From Rathayibacter sp. VKM Ac-2759 (GTDB lineage: Bacteria; Actinomycetota; Actinomycetes; Actinomycetales; Microbacteriaceae): 64,000 nucleotides of DNA. Location: the NCBI RefSeq assembly GCF_009834225.1, contig NZ_CP047176.1, forward strand, positions 3,410,001-3,474,000. Reading direction: 5' to 3'. Made by a program: the position numbers and the translations under genes. Shown here piece after piece: positions 10,756 through 19,537 of the stretch. Below the pieces are notes generated by a model. That model saw nothing but the letters and a program-made list of their open reading frames with translations. It was not told where the DNA came from and searched no databases. Within the stretch, counting starts at the first letter, position 1; each line of letters starts with the position of its first letter.

Positions 10756-10893
10756 CGCCCACGTCAGGAGGCGAGTGCTTCAGAGCGCTCCCCCGGCGAG
10801 AACGGTTCCTCCACAGGCCACTTCTGGGCGGGAGTTGTCCCGTTCGGCCGTTGTCCGGGCCCGGGTGTCGGTGGTCCCTGATTCAATATCCGT

Positions 10894-12432
10894 ATGGCAG
10901 TTGCAGCTGAGACCCGACCCGCGGAGGCGATCCTCGACCGCGTCCGCGAGGGCGCCGACGAGGTCGGCCGCCTCGCCCGCAACGCCTCCCTCGACCACCT
11001 CGCGTCCGCCGAGAAGCTGTACGAGGTGTATCGGCAAGGCCTCACGATCCCGCTCGCGTTCGCCCGCGGCGGCCTGTCGAGTCGCGAGTCGAACGACCTC
11101 GTCGAACGCTCCCTCCGCGCCGAGCTCGCCACCGGCGCCGGAGTGTCCGAGCGGGAGCTCTCCCGCGACCTCGAACGCGCACACCTGCTGGTCGAGGACC
11201 TGCCGCTCACCCGAGCCCTGCTCGCGGCGGCCAGGATCCGCTGGCGGGCCGGCGAGGTGATCTGCTCCGCCGCCGCGACCCTGCCCAAGGAGTCCCTCGC
11301 CGAATTCGACGAGCGCGCCGCCGACCTCGCCCTGTCGAAAACCCCGACTCAGCTGCGACGCGCCGTCGACCGTCTCCGCGATCAACTCCACACCGAGCCC
11401 CTCGCCGAACGGCACGCGCATGCGAAGGAGGACCGCGGCGTCTGGCTCACGCCCGAGATCGACGGGATGGCCACACTCTCCGCCCTCCTCCCCGCTGCCG
11501 CCGCCGTCGGCGTCTACAACCGGCTCGACCGCATCGCGCGCACCCTCCGTGAGCGGACCGACATCGACCGCTCCGACAGCTCCGACCGCTCCGACCGCTC
11601 CGACCGCGACATCACCCGCAGCGACTGCGGCGCCGGCGACGAACGGACGCTCGCCCAGCTGCGCGCCGACGCCTTCACCGATCTCCTCTGCGACGGAGAC
11701 ATCGCCGGCACCACCCCGATCGACGGCGGCACCCACGCCCCGCCGACGTTCGTCCCCGGAGTGCGCGCCGAGGTGCGGCTGACGCTCGCCGTGAGCACCG
11801 CTTCCGGAGCAGACGACGCTCCCGCGGACCTCGACGGCTACGGAGCGATCCCCGCCACCATCGCCCGCCAACTCGCCGGAGTCGCCGCCACCTTCACCCG
11901 AGTCCTCACCGACCCCGACACCGGCGCCGTCGTCTCCGTCGGCCGCACCCACCGCGTCCCACCCCCGCAGATGCGCCTCGCCCTCCAGCTGCGCGACCAG
12001 ACCTGCCGCTTCCCCGGCTGCACCCGCCAGGCCTCCACCAGCGAAGCCGATCACACGATCGAATGGCGCCACGGAGGCGAGACCTCCCTCGAGAACCTCG
12101 CGTCCCTCTGCACCGCCCACCACCACGTCCGCCACGGCGACCACTGGACCTACCGCCTCCACCCCGACGGCACCACGGAGTGGACCACTCCCACCGGACG
12201 CCACGTCACCACCCGACCACCCGCCCTGCTTCCGCCCGTTCCCCTCCGACCCGCGTTCCGCGACCCGGGATCACGCGAGCCCGGATCACGCGAACCCGGA
12301 TTCCCCGGATCCCCGCCCCCCGGATCCCCGCCCGTCGGAGCCCCGCCCTTCGGATCCCCGTCTCTTCGACCCTCACTCTTCGGGCCCCCACCGGAGCCAC
12401 CCCGTTCCTCCGCGACACCGTTCCCGTTCTGA
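10894..12432 (+). CDS. DUF222 / HNH endonuclease (13E12-type repeat protein)
   Basis: 512 aa. The N-terminal ~300 residues form the helical DUF222 region. A C-terminal HNH nuclease motif follows (residues ~370-415: CRFPGC, then ADHTIEWRHGGETSLENLASLC, then HHHVRHG, reported here in pieces). The family is abundant and repeated in actinomycete genomes and its role is unsettled. Two low-complexity parts stand out: a Ser-Asp-Arg run near residue 228 and a ~60-residue Pro/Gly/Ser tail built on 15-bp DNA repeats (about 12260-12300). Proline-rich tails of this sort are probably not part of the nuclease fold. Repeat-rich gaps flank it on both sides. Confidence 0.88.
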   Translation: MAVAAETRPAEAILDRVREGADEVGRLARNASLDHLASAEKLYEVYRQGLTIPLAFARGGLSSRESNDLVERSLRAELATGAGVSERELSRDLERAHLLVEDLPLTRALLAAARIRWRAGEVICSAAATLPKESLAEFDERAADLALSKTPTQLRRAVDRLRDQLHTEPLAERHAHAKEDRGVWLTPEIDGMATLSALLPAAAAVGVYNRLDRIARTLRERTDIDRSDSSDRSDRSDRDITRSDCGAGDERTLAQLRADAFTDLLCDGDIAGTTPIDGGTHAPPTFVPGVRAEVRLTLAVSTASGADDAPADLDGYGAIPATIARQLAGVAATFTRVLTDPDTGAVVSVGRTHRVPPPQMRLALQLRDQTCRFPGCTRQASTSEADHTIEWRHGGETSLENLASLCTAHHHVRHGDHWTYRLHPDGTTEWTTPTGRHVTTRPPALLPPVPLRPAFRDPGSREPGSREPGFPGSPPPGSPPVGAPPFGSPSLRPSLFGPPPEPPRSSATPFPF

Positions 12433-12627
12433 CGCGCCCAACAGCGCCTCCTCGCCGACCATCACTCCTCGGCGCGCCCCGACCACCCCGCCCGCCGAGG
12501 CACCATCGACCCGACGCGCTCAACGGCGCTGCTCCGCTCCCGCCTCAGCGCCTCATCGGAGCAGGACCCCCCACTCCACCGAGACACCACCGCCGTTCCC
12601 TCCCGCCCAGTGGCCCTTCCCCTCCTC

Positions 12628-12795
12628 GGCGAGACGCGGCCATCCCTGCCACCGCGAAACCACGGCCTCCCCGACCCGCCCGGCGGCCTCCGCATCTCCC
12701 CTGCCACCGCGCCTCGGCGAGACCCGGCCATCCCTGCCACCGCGAAACCACGGCCTCCCCGACCCGCCCGGCGGCCTCCCCACCTCCCCGCCATC
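12628..12795 (+). repeat. 88-bp near-tandem repeat (about two units)
   Basis: A unit beginning GGCGAGACSCGGCCATCCC at 12628 recurs at 12716 (period 88 bp) with only a few mismatches. The same opening phrase recurs, more diverged, at 12871. Partial echoes continue to about 13035. Confidence 0.8.
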
Positions 12796-13344
12796 GCGCC
12801 TCAGCGCAGGAGCACCCACTCCTCCGATACCACCGCTGTTCTCACCGACCCAACGACCCTTCCCCTCCTCGGCGAGACCCGGCCATCCCGCACCACCGAG
12901 ACACCACGGCCATAACGACCCGCCCGGCGGCGTCCCCGCCTCCCCCGCGCCTGGCGCAGCAGGAGCACCCCACGCCTCCGAAACACCGCCCTCGTCCGCG
13001 CGCTTTTCAGCGACCCTTCCCCTCCTCGGCACGCCCCGTCACCCCGGACCGCTCCTCCTCGACGAGCTCAGCCCGCCCCGCTCCAGCGAGACACCACCCC
13101 GTCCTCACGCCGCCAGCAGCTCCCCCTCCCCTGCCGTCGCTCCTCGGCGCACCCCGACCACCCCACCCCACCGAGACACCACCCCCGCCGCCGCGACTCC
13201 GCCCGCTCGCACCGGATCCGCGCCCGGCGGATAGCGCGGCGAGCGCCACAGCGACCTGCGCAGACGGCACGTGCCTCCCGGCGAATTGCCCAGCGCAGCA
13301 TCACAGAACACCCGGTCAGCGCCCGATCGCACCGCCCGCGCACT

Positions 13345-13352
13345 GCGCAATC
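13345..13352 (+). promoter_or_regulatory. GCGCAATC motif upstream of monooxygenase operon
   Basis: TGCGCAATCAG, 113 bp before the first monooxygenase gene. It matches the motif before ABC operon 1 (4013) in 11 of 12 bases across CGCAATCAG and its flank, and the motifs near 20.6-21.1 kb in the core. Confidence 0.35.
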
Positions 13353-13465
13353 AGATCGGCACCGCCCCGCGCTCCCGGCGAAATGTGCGCCCTGTGGAAT
13401 GGCCTCCAGAGCAGCGGCACCGGCACCGCCGCACGCACGCGCCACTTCCGAAGGAGCCCGATCCC

Positions 13466-14779
13466 ATGGTCACCCCGTTCCATCTCGCCTGGTTCACCCC
13501 GTTCAAGACGCCCGCTTGGAAGAGCCCGTGGGCCGCCGACACCCCGACGACCTGGCTGAACGGCGACTACTACATCGACATGGCGCGCCAGCTCGAGCGA
13601 GCGGGCTTCGACTTCATGATGTTCGAGGACTCCACTCTCGTCTCCGACACCTACGGCGGCACCACCGAGAACGACCTGAAGCACGGTCTGCACTCGCCCA
13701 AGGGCGACCCGGTGCCGCTGCTGCCGGTGCTCGCGCAGCACACGTCCAAGATGGGCTTCATCGCGACGATGTCGACCAGCTTCTACCCGCCGTTCATCCT
13801 CGCCCGCACCATGGCGACCATGGACCACCTCACCCGCGGGCGGGTCGGCTGGAACATCGTCACCTCCTCCGAGGATCTCGCCGGCCAGAACTACGGGCTC
13901 GACCACCTGCTGCCGCACGACGAGCGCTACGCGATGGCCGAGGAGTACGTCACCGTCGTGAAGGCGCTCTGGGACTCGTGGGAGCCGGGCGCGATCGTCG
14001 CCGACCGCGAGACGGGCGTGCTCGCCGATCACACGAAGGTGCATCCCATCCACCACGAGGGGAAGTACTTCAAGGTCCGCGGCCCGCTCAACATGCCCGC
14101 CGGGCCGCAGGGGCACCCCGTGCTCTGCCAGGCGGGCGGTTCTCCCGCCGGCCGCGACTTCGCCGCGAAGCACTCGAACGTGCTGCTCTCGCAGCCGAGC
14201 GGAGTGGACGGGATGAAGGAGTACCGCGACGACATCCGCGCCCGTGCCGCCGCTCACGGCCGGAACCCCGACGACGTGAAGGTGATGTACATCATCCAGC
14301 CGGTGCTCGGCGAGACGCAGGCCGACGCCGAGGAGCTCGCGCGCCGCCGCTACGAGCTCAGCCAGGACCAGATCGAGACGGTCCTCGGCATCATGTCGAT
14401 CACGACCGAGGTCGACTTCAAGCAGTTCGACCTCGATCAGCCGCTGCCCGACGACGTCACGACGAACGGGCACCAGTCGGGGCTCGCGTCGTTCAAGAAG
14501 CGGGCCGCGGGTAAGACGATCCGCGAGGCGCTGATGGGCCAGTCGTCCGAGTCGGTGAAGCTCGTCGGCACGCCGGACTCGGTGGCCGAGCAGATGGAGG
14601 AGGTCGTGGACGCCGTCGGAGGCGACGGCTTCCTCGTCCGCGGCGAGCCGGTGCGCACGCACTCGCGCCGCTACATCGACGAGATCGCGAGCGGTCTGGC
14701 CCCGGCTCTGCGCCGCCGCGGCCTGATCCGCTCCTCCTACGACGAGCCCACCTTCAAGGCGAACCTGGCGGCGTTCTGA
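13466..14779 (+). CDS. Flavin-dependent monooxygenase, NtaA/SnaA/DszA type (first)
   Basis: 437 aa class-C (bacterial luciferase-like) monooxygenase of the NtaA/SnaA/SoxA group, which use FMNH2 from a separate reductase to oxidise C-N or C-S substrates. Visible are the AWFTPFKTPAW N-terminus, a FEDSTL segment, the RVGWNIVTSS strand, and the GPQGHPVLCQAGGSPAGRDFA phosphate-binding region near residue 210. AAGGAG lies 9 nt before the ATG, which defines the start. The stop overlaps the start of its paralogue by 1 nt (TGATG). The substrate is undetermined; flavin-reductase genes at 9449 and 20063 are likely partners. Confidence 0.9.
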   Translation: MVTPFHLAWFTPFKTPAWKSPWAADTPTTWLNGDYYIDMARQLERAGFDFMMFEDSTLVSDTYGGTTENDLKHGLHSPKGDPVPLLPVLAQHTSKMGFIATMSTSFYPPFILARTMATMDHLTRGRVGWNIVTSSEDLAGQNYGLDHLLPHDERYAMAEEYVTVVKALWDSWEPGAIVADRETGVLADHTKVHPIHHEGKYFKVRGPLNMPAGPQGHPVLCQAGGSPAGRDFAAKHSNVLLSQPSGVDGMKEYRDDIRARAAAHGRNPDDVKVMYIIQPVLGETQADAEELARRRYELSQDQIETVLGIMSITTEVDFKQFDLDQPLPDDVTTNGHQSGLASFKKRAAGKTIREALMGQSSESVKLVGTPDSVAEQMEEVVDAVGGDGFLVRGEPVRTHSRRYIDEIASGLAPALRRRGLIRSSYDEPTFKANLAAF

Positions 14780-16095
14780 TGTCCGGGGTCGCTCCGTTCC
14801 ACCTCGGCTGGTTCCTCAACGGCACGTCGGTGCCCGCGTGGGGCCAGGAGTTCTCGGGCGCCATCGGCACGCAGTGGCAGCAGGCCGAGATCTTCGTCGA
14901 CCTCGCGCGGGCGATGGAGCGGGCGCGCTTCGACTACGTGCTGATCGAGGACAACACCTTCGTGGGCGACCGCTACGGCGACTCGATGGAGCTCTACCTC
15001 AAGCACGCGTTCCAGACGCCGCGACAGGATCCGATGGTCACCGCGACCCTCCTCGCGCAGGCGACGGAGCGGCTCGGGATCATCGCGACGGCGGGCACCT
15101 TCGCCTACCACCCGTACATGCTGGCGCGTCTCACCGCGTCGATCGACCAGATCTCGCGGGGCCGGATGGGCGTGAACGTCGTCACCGGCACCTCCGACCG
15201 CGCGCTGCAGAACTACGGCTTCGACGGCATGGACGAGCACGACTCGCGCTACGACGTGGCCGAGGACTTCCTGAAGGCGGCCCTCGCCCTCTGGGACACC
15301 TGGGAGCCCGACTCCGTGGTCGCCGACCCGGACACGGGCTACTGGGCCGACCACACGAAGGTGCGGCGGGCCGACTACCGCGGCAGCCACTACTCCACCC
15401 GCGGGCCGCTCAACACGGGCCCGCTGCCGCAGGGCCGCCCGGTGATCTCGCAGGCCGGAGGCTCGCCCCGCGGTATCGCGTTCGCCGCGCAGTACGCCGA
15501 CACCATCGTCGCCATCCACGCGACGGCCGAGGGGATGAAGGCCTACCGCGACAAGGTCCGCCAGGCGGCGCTCTCGTTCGGCCGCGACCCCGACGACATC
15601 AAGGTGCTCTTCGGAGTCGGTCCGATCGTCGGCTCGACCGAGGCGGAGGCCGAGGAGCGCGTGCGCCTGCGCCGCGACGACATCGCCGAGAACATCGAGG
15701 TGCATCTGGCCGCGATGGCGAAGTCGACCGACATCGACTTCGCACAGGTCCCGCTCGACGTGCCGCTCGGCTCGCTCGAGCTCCAGACGAACGGCACGCA
15801 GCAGCTCAGCGACTTCGTCGCGCGCAACGCGACCAGGACGCTGCGGGAGGCGGTGGTCTCGCGCGGAGTCGGCAACGGCCCGGTCATCGCCGGCACACCC
15901 GAGTCGGTGGCCGATCAGCTCGAGGAGATGATGCGGGTCGCCGGCGGCGACGGATTCCTGATCTCGACGAGCGGCGTCACCCGCCGCTTCATCGCCGAGA
16001 TCTGCGACGGCCTGGTGCCCGAGCTGCAGCGCCGCGGACTCACGCGCCGCGAGTACTCGTTCGACCAGCTGCGCGACAACCTGCTCGAGTTCTAG
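14779..16095 (+). CDS. Flavin-dependent monooxygenase, NtaA/SnaA/DszA type (second)
   Basis: 438 aa paralogue of the preceding protein, with the same layout: GWFLNGTSVPAWG N-terminus, EDNTFVGD, GRMGVNVVTGTSD strand, and PQGRPVISQAGGSPRG near residue 215. Tandem NtaA-like pairs may form mixed oligomers or act on successive intermediates; the sequence does not decide. The start codon overlaps the upstream stop. Eleven nucleotides separate it from the alpha/beta-hydrolase homologue. Confidence 0.9.
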   Translation: MSGVAPFHLGWFLNGTSVPAWGQEFSGAIGTQWQQAEIFVDLARAMERARFDYVLIEDNTFVGDRYGDSMELYLKHAFQTPRQDPMVTATLLAQATERLGIIATAGTFAYHPYMLARLTASIDQISRGRMGVNVVTGTSDRALQNYGFDGMDEHDSRYDVAEDFLKAALALWDTWEPDSVVADPDTGYWADHTKVRRADYRGSHYSTRGPLNTGPLPQGRPVISQAGGSPRGIAFAAQYADTIVAIHATAEGMKAYRDKVRQAALSFGRDPDDIKVLFGVGPIVGSTEAEAEERVRLRRDDIAENIEVHLAAMAKSTDIDFAQVPLDVPLGSLELQTNGTQQLSDFVARNATRTLREAVVSRGVGNGPVIAGTPESVADQLEEMMRVAGGDGFLISTSGVTRRFIAEICDGLVPELQRRGLTRREYSFDQLRDNLLEF

Positions 16096-16106
16096 GAGAA
16101 CGCACC

Positions 16107-16907
16107 ATGCGCGGATACGTCGACACCGACTGGGGTCAGCTGCACTACCGGAGGAGCGGCTCGGGCGACCCGGCGCTCGTGCTGCTGCACGAGTCGCCCC
16201 GCACCTCGGCCGTCTACGAGCCGGTGCTGGAGGCGCTCGGCGCGCACACGACGACGATCGCCTTCGACACCCCCGGCTTCGGGCAGAGCGACTCGGCGCC
16301 CGCCGATCAGCCGCTCGCCGAGTACGCGCGCATCCTGGTCCAGGCGCTCGACGCGCTCGGGGTCGACCGGTTCGTGCCGGTCGGGATGAAGACCGGCAGC
16401 TCGCTCGCGACCGCCCTGGCCGTCTCGCTCCTGGGCACCGGCCGCGTGGAGCGCGCCGTGCTCTACGCCCTCGAGGAGCCCGACGAGGAGTCGACCGAGT
16501 ACTGGGCCGCGAACTGGGCGCCGGAGCTGCCGGTCACGGCCGACGGCGCGGTGCTGCAGTACCTGTGGCAGAAGAACATCGGCCTCTACGGCACCGACGA
16601 TCCGCGCGCGCTGCTCGGCTGCGTCGCCGACACGCTCGGCAATCTCGAGCGCTACAACTCGATCTACCCCGCGGTGTTCCGGGGCCGGACGAAGACCTGG
16701 GCCGACAACCTCGCGCTGGTCGAGGCGGGAGTGGAGCTGACCGTGCTGCGCCCGCCGTGGGCGCGGATGACGCTCGACATCCCGATCGAGTTCACCGACA
16801 TACCCGGCACCCGCGTCGTCGAGATGCCGGTGAGCGGCCAGTTCCCGGCGAGGGCTCCTCGCGAGTTCACCGCGGCGGTCCTCGCCGGCGCCGGCCTGGG
16901 GTCGTGA
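16107..16907 (+). CDS. Alpha/beta-hydrolase-fold protein with altered catalytic triad
   Basis: 266 aa with clear alpha/beta-hydrolase landmarks: LLHESPRTS oxyanion region (26-34), FDTPGFGQSD (53-62), and VGMKTGSSLA at the nucleophile elbow (92-101). The GxSxG nucleophile position is Lys95 (GMKTG), and the usual C-terminal His in a GHFP-type motif is Gln (SGQFPARAP). Some relatives are known to carry His at the elbow (GYHTG). The protein may therefore use an unusual mechanism or be a binding or accessory subunit. It is co-transcribed with the monooxygenases, and its stop overlaps the exporter start (GTGA). Confidence 0.82.
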   Translation: MRGYVDTDWGQLHYRRSGSGDPALVLLHESPRTSAVYEPVLEALGAHTTTIAFDTPGFGQSDSAPADQPLAEYARILVQALDALGVDRFVPVGMKTGSSLATALAVSLLGTGRVERAVLYALEEPDEESTEYWAANWAPELPVTADGAVLQYLWQKNIGLYGTDDPRALLGCVADTLGNLERYNSIYPAVFRGRTKTWADNLALVEAGVELTVLRPPWARMTLDIPIEFTDIPGTRVVEMPVSGQFPARAPREFTAAVLAGAGLGS

Positions 16908-18334
16908 CCTCGGGCGTCGCCACCGCGGCGACGACGGCCCTGCCGCGCGACGTGCGCGCGCCGCTCTCGGGCCTGATGATCGCCCAGTTCGTCGCCGGGC
17001 TCTCGGCGACGATCGTGGCGACCAGCATCCCCACCGTGATGCGCTCGCTCGAGGGCGCCGCGGGCCTGTCGACCTGGCTGGTGGCCGCGACGATCCTCGG
17101 CAACACGGCGACGACTCCGCTGTGGGGCCGCCTCGCCGACCTGGTCGCGCCGAAACGGATCCTGCAGAGCGCGATCGCCGTGTTCGTCGCCGGCTCGGTG
17201 CTCGCCGCGCTCGCCCCCTCCACCGCCGTGCTGCTGACCGCCCGCGCCGTGCAGGGCATCGGTCTGGGAGGCACCGCCGCCGTGTCGATGGCCGCGGTGG
17301 CGCTGCTCGTGCCGCTGCGCGAGCGCGGCCGGGTCAACGGATCGCTGCAGGCGCTGCAGACCTCGGCGACGATCCTCGGCCCCATCGTCGGCGGCCTCGT
17401 CGTGCAGTCGCTCGGCTGGCGCTGGTGCTTCGTGGTGGCGCTGCCGCTCGCGCTCGCGTCGTTCGCCGTGCTGACCGCGACGCTGCACGTGCGCCTCCCG
17501 GTCACCGCGCGCGGCGGACGGACCGACTACGCCGGAGCGCTGCTGATCGCGACCGGCGTCCCCTCGGCGCTGATCGCCCTGACCCTGCTCGGCGAGGGCT
17601 CGTTCGGCACGGCCCTCCTCGCCTTCGCCGCGTTCGGCGCGCTCGCCCTGATCGCCCTCGTGATCGTCGAGCTGAGGGTGGCCGCTCCGATCATCCCGCT
17701 CCGGCTGCTCGGCGGCCGGGTGACGCTGGTCTGCACCGTCGCCGCCCTGCTCCTCGGCTCGACGCTGTTCGGAGGCTCGGTGTTCGTCACGCAGTACCTG
17801 CAGATCGGGCTCGGCATCGACCCCGCGCCGGCGGGCCTCCTGCTCGCGCCGCTGGCGGTCGGCGCGGTCGCCGCCTCCTGGTTCGCGGGCCGCCGCATCA
17901 CGCGCACCGGCCGCCTGAAGGGCGTGCTGCTGCTCGCGGCGTCGGCGATGCTCCTCGGCAATGCGCTGCTCGCCCTGGCGCCGCTGGCCCCTCTGCCGTT
18001 GGCACTCGGCGGCGCGCTCCTGCTGGCCGCCGGCCTCGGCATGACCCTGCAGAACCTGGTGCTCGCCGCGCAGACGGTCGCGCCCCTCGGCCGCACGGGC
18101 TCGGTCAGCGCGGCCGTCGTGTTCTTCTTCACCCTCGGAGGCACCGCCGGCCTGGTCGGCTACGGCGCGGCGCTCTCGGCCCGTCTCTCGGTGCTGACGC
18201 GGGCGGGTGCCTCGGAGGCGGAGGCGTACGCCCTCGGGCTGCCGCTGGTGTTCGCGCTGTCCGCGGCCGCCGCGGGGGTGGCGCTGGGGGCGCTGCTGCT
18301 GCTGCCGCGGGTGCGGCTGCGCGACCTGCGCTGA
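16904..18334 (+). CDS. MFS exporter, DHA2 (EmrB/QacA-like) family
   Basis: 476 aa with about 14 predicted transmembrane helices. Motif A is GRLADLVAPKR after helix 2, and motif C-like GPIVGGLV appears in helix 5, both marking a drug:H+ antiporter of the DHA2 group. The GTG start is set by the 4-nt overlap with the hydrolase gene, making it the last cistron of the monooxygenase operon. In this context it probably exports a product or a toxic analogue of the substrate, which is inference. Confidence 0.88.
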   Translation: MTSGVATAATTALPRDVRAPLSGLMIAQFVAGLSATIVATSIPTVMRSLEGAAGLSTWLVAATILGNTATTPLWGRLADLVAPKRILQSAIAVFVAGSVLAALAPSTAVLLTARAVQGIGLGGTAAVSMAAVALLVPLRERGRVNGSLQALQTSATILGPIVGGLVVQSLGWRWCFVVALPLALASFAVLTATLHVRLPVTARGGRTDYAGALLIATGVPSALIALTLLGEGSFGTALLAFAAFGALALIALVIVELRVAAPIIPLRLLGGRVTLVCTVAALLLGSTLFGGSVFVTQYLQIGLGIDPAPAGLLLAPLAVGAVAASWFAGRRITRTGRLKGVLLLAASAMLLGNALLALAPLAPLPLALGGALLLAAGLGMTLQNLVLAAQTVAPLGRTGSVSAAVVFFFTLGGTAGLVGYGAALSARLSVLTRAGASEAEAYALGLPLVFALSAAAAGVALGALLLLPRVRLRDLR

Positions 18335-18338
18335 CCGC

Positions 18339-19436
18339 TCACTCCGCCACGAGGTCGAACACCGCGCGCTCGGTCTCGACGCCGTTGATCTGCAGCGCGA
18401 TCGCGTGCGGGCCGGCGTAGTAGCGCCGCGTGGTGATCGCCCGGAACGAGTGCGCGCGCCGCACCTCCAGCACGTCGCCCGGCCGGACGGTGGCGGTCGT
18501 CAGCTTGAAGGTCTTCGAGGTCTGGCCGCCATTCGACTTGCGGTGGTGCACGACGTAGTCGACGGCCAGGCGCAGAGCTTCGCTTCCGATGTTGCGGATG
18601 CTCGCGCGGAACTCGACGGCCCCGCCCATCGCGACGACGGCGCGGTCGAGGTGCGGTCCGTCGATCTCGAGGGAGTCGGCCGCGGAGGGGAAGCCCAGCA
18701 GCGCGAGCGCCGCGGGATCGCCGCGCTTGACGAGGGTGCGCAGGGCGTGGCGCACGAGGCGGGCCGTGTTCTCGTCGGGGTCGGCGAGCCAGCGCGCAGC
18801 GGTCTCGGTGACGAGAGCGGGGGCGTCGCGGCTGAGGTCGTTGAGGTGGTTGGCGACCGAGCGGCGGACGTACTCGGACTCGTCGCGGTAGAGGCCGTCG
18901 AGGATCGGCACGGTCGCACCGGGGCGCCCCGTCAGCGCGGGGACGCGCACCGACCACGGCAGGTACGGGCGCGTGCCCTCGGAGGCGAGACGGCGCACGT
19001 GCTCGTCGCCCGACGCCGTCCAGGTCGCGATCGTCGCGAGCGCACGATCGAGGTCGTGGCGGAGGAGGATCCGGATCGCGAACTCGGAGGTCAGGAGACC
19101 GGTCAGCTCGGCGAGGAGGGCGAGGGCGTCGTCGAAGGCGGTGTCGTCGGGATCCTCCACCGCCCTGGTCGCCACCGCGGCGGTGACGGGCCAGATCAGC
19201 CAGCCGCGGAACGTCGCCGAGCGTGCCGCGCGGACCACCCGCGCCAGCTCCGCGTAGCTCCCGGGGACGTCGGCGAGCAGCGCATCCCGAAGCAGGTCCG
19301 CCCGCTCGCGCAGCGCGAGCCCGGCGAGGCGCGCGCCGGCCGCATCGAGTTCCGCAGTGCTGGTGTGCACGAGCGCGATCGCCGCGGCGAGATCATCGGC
19401 GGTACGGGAGTCGATCAGCTGATCGGCGAAGGGCAC
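18339..19436 (-). CDS. DNA alkylation repair protein, AlkC-like (HEAT-like repeats plus Ig-like domain)
   Basis: 365 aa. The N-terminal ~250 residues are helical repeats of the AlkC/AlkD superfamily, with the RRLASEGTRPYLPWSVRVP block (about 155-172) and EYVRRSVANHLNDLSRD. These DNA glycosylases excise alkylated bases without flipping them. The C-terminal ~110 residues are predominantly beta and fit the Ig-like domain known from one AlkC clade, which contacts DNA. The gene lies on the opposite strand to the monooxygenase operon, with only 4 bp between the stops, and appears unrelated to it. Confidence 0.85.
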   Translation of the reverse strand: MPFADQLIDSRTADDLAAAIALVHTSTAELDAAGARLAGLALRERADLLRDALLADVPGSYAELARVVRAARSATFRGWLIWPVTAAVATRAVEDPDDTAFDDALALLAELTGLLTSEFAIRILLRHDLDRALATIATWTASGDEHVRRLASEGTRPYLPWSVRVPALTGRPGATVPILDGLYRDESEYVRRSVANHLNDLSRDAPALVTETAARWLADPDENTARLVRHALRTLVKRGDPAALALLGFPSAADSLEIDGPHLDRAVVAMGGAVEFRASIRNIGSEALRLAVDYVVHHRKSNGGQTSKTFKLTTATVRPGDVLEVRRAHSFRAITTRRYYAGPHAIALQINGVETERAVFDLVAE

Positions 19437-19524
19437 GGCGACTCCTCGGTGTCAGCGGCTCGCCGGTCGCGTGCCGCCCGACAAGTCTGCTGGTTCCCCG
19501 TCGCCTCGAGTCCTCCGCCTCGAC

Positions 19525-19530
19525 TACGGT
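19525..19530 (+). promoter_or_regulatory. Candidate -10 element of a leaderless lipoprotein gene
   Basis: TACGGT fits the actinobacterial TANNNT -10 form and ends 7 nt before the ATG, with no Shine-Dalgarno sequence. Transcription would start at or next to the start codon. Confidence 0.45.
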
Positions 19531-19537
19531 CGCCACC

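Larger units (their letters stand above)
10145..10893. other. Repeat-rich intergenic region
   Basis: 749 bp with no credible gene. It contains palindromic repeat copies (10377, 10458, 10723), a 9-bp tandem array (10572-10715), and short duplications such as GCGCTGCTGGTC near 10160 and 10202. Open frames here consist of simple-sequence translation (Ala-Cys-Pro or Gln-Ala-Gly runs). Confidence 0.85.
12433..13465. other. C-rich intergenic region with degenerate repeats
   Basis: About 1 kb with no credible gene; open frames on both strands give Pro/Arg-rich translations without any family resemblance. It is built from diverged copies of a few phrases, such as CCCTTCCCCTCCTCGGCGAGAC, GGCCATCCCTGCCACCGCG and CACCGAGACACCACC. 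The last ~150 bp before the monooxygenase gene are less repetitive and hold the GCGCAATC motif. Confidence 0.8.

Noticed and set aside
10418..10762. Coding sequence with Gln-Ala-Gly repeats
   Set aside because: Simple translation of the 9-bp array, no start context, and frame length depends on array length.
12063..13559. 498-codon frame through the repeat-rich gap
   Set aside because: Pro/Arg/Thr translation of C-rich repeats, overlapping the real HNH and monooxygenase genes in another frame; no ribosome site.
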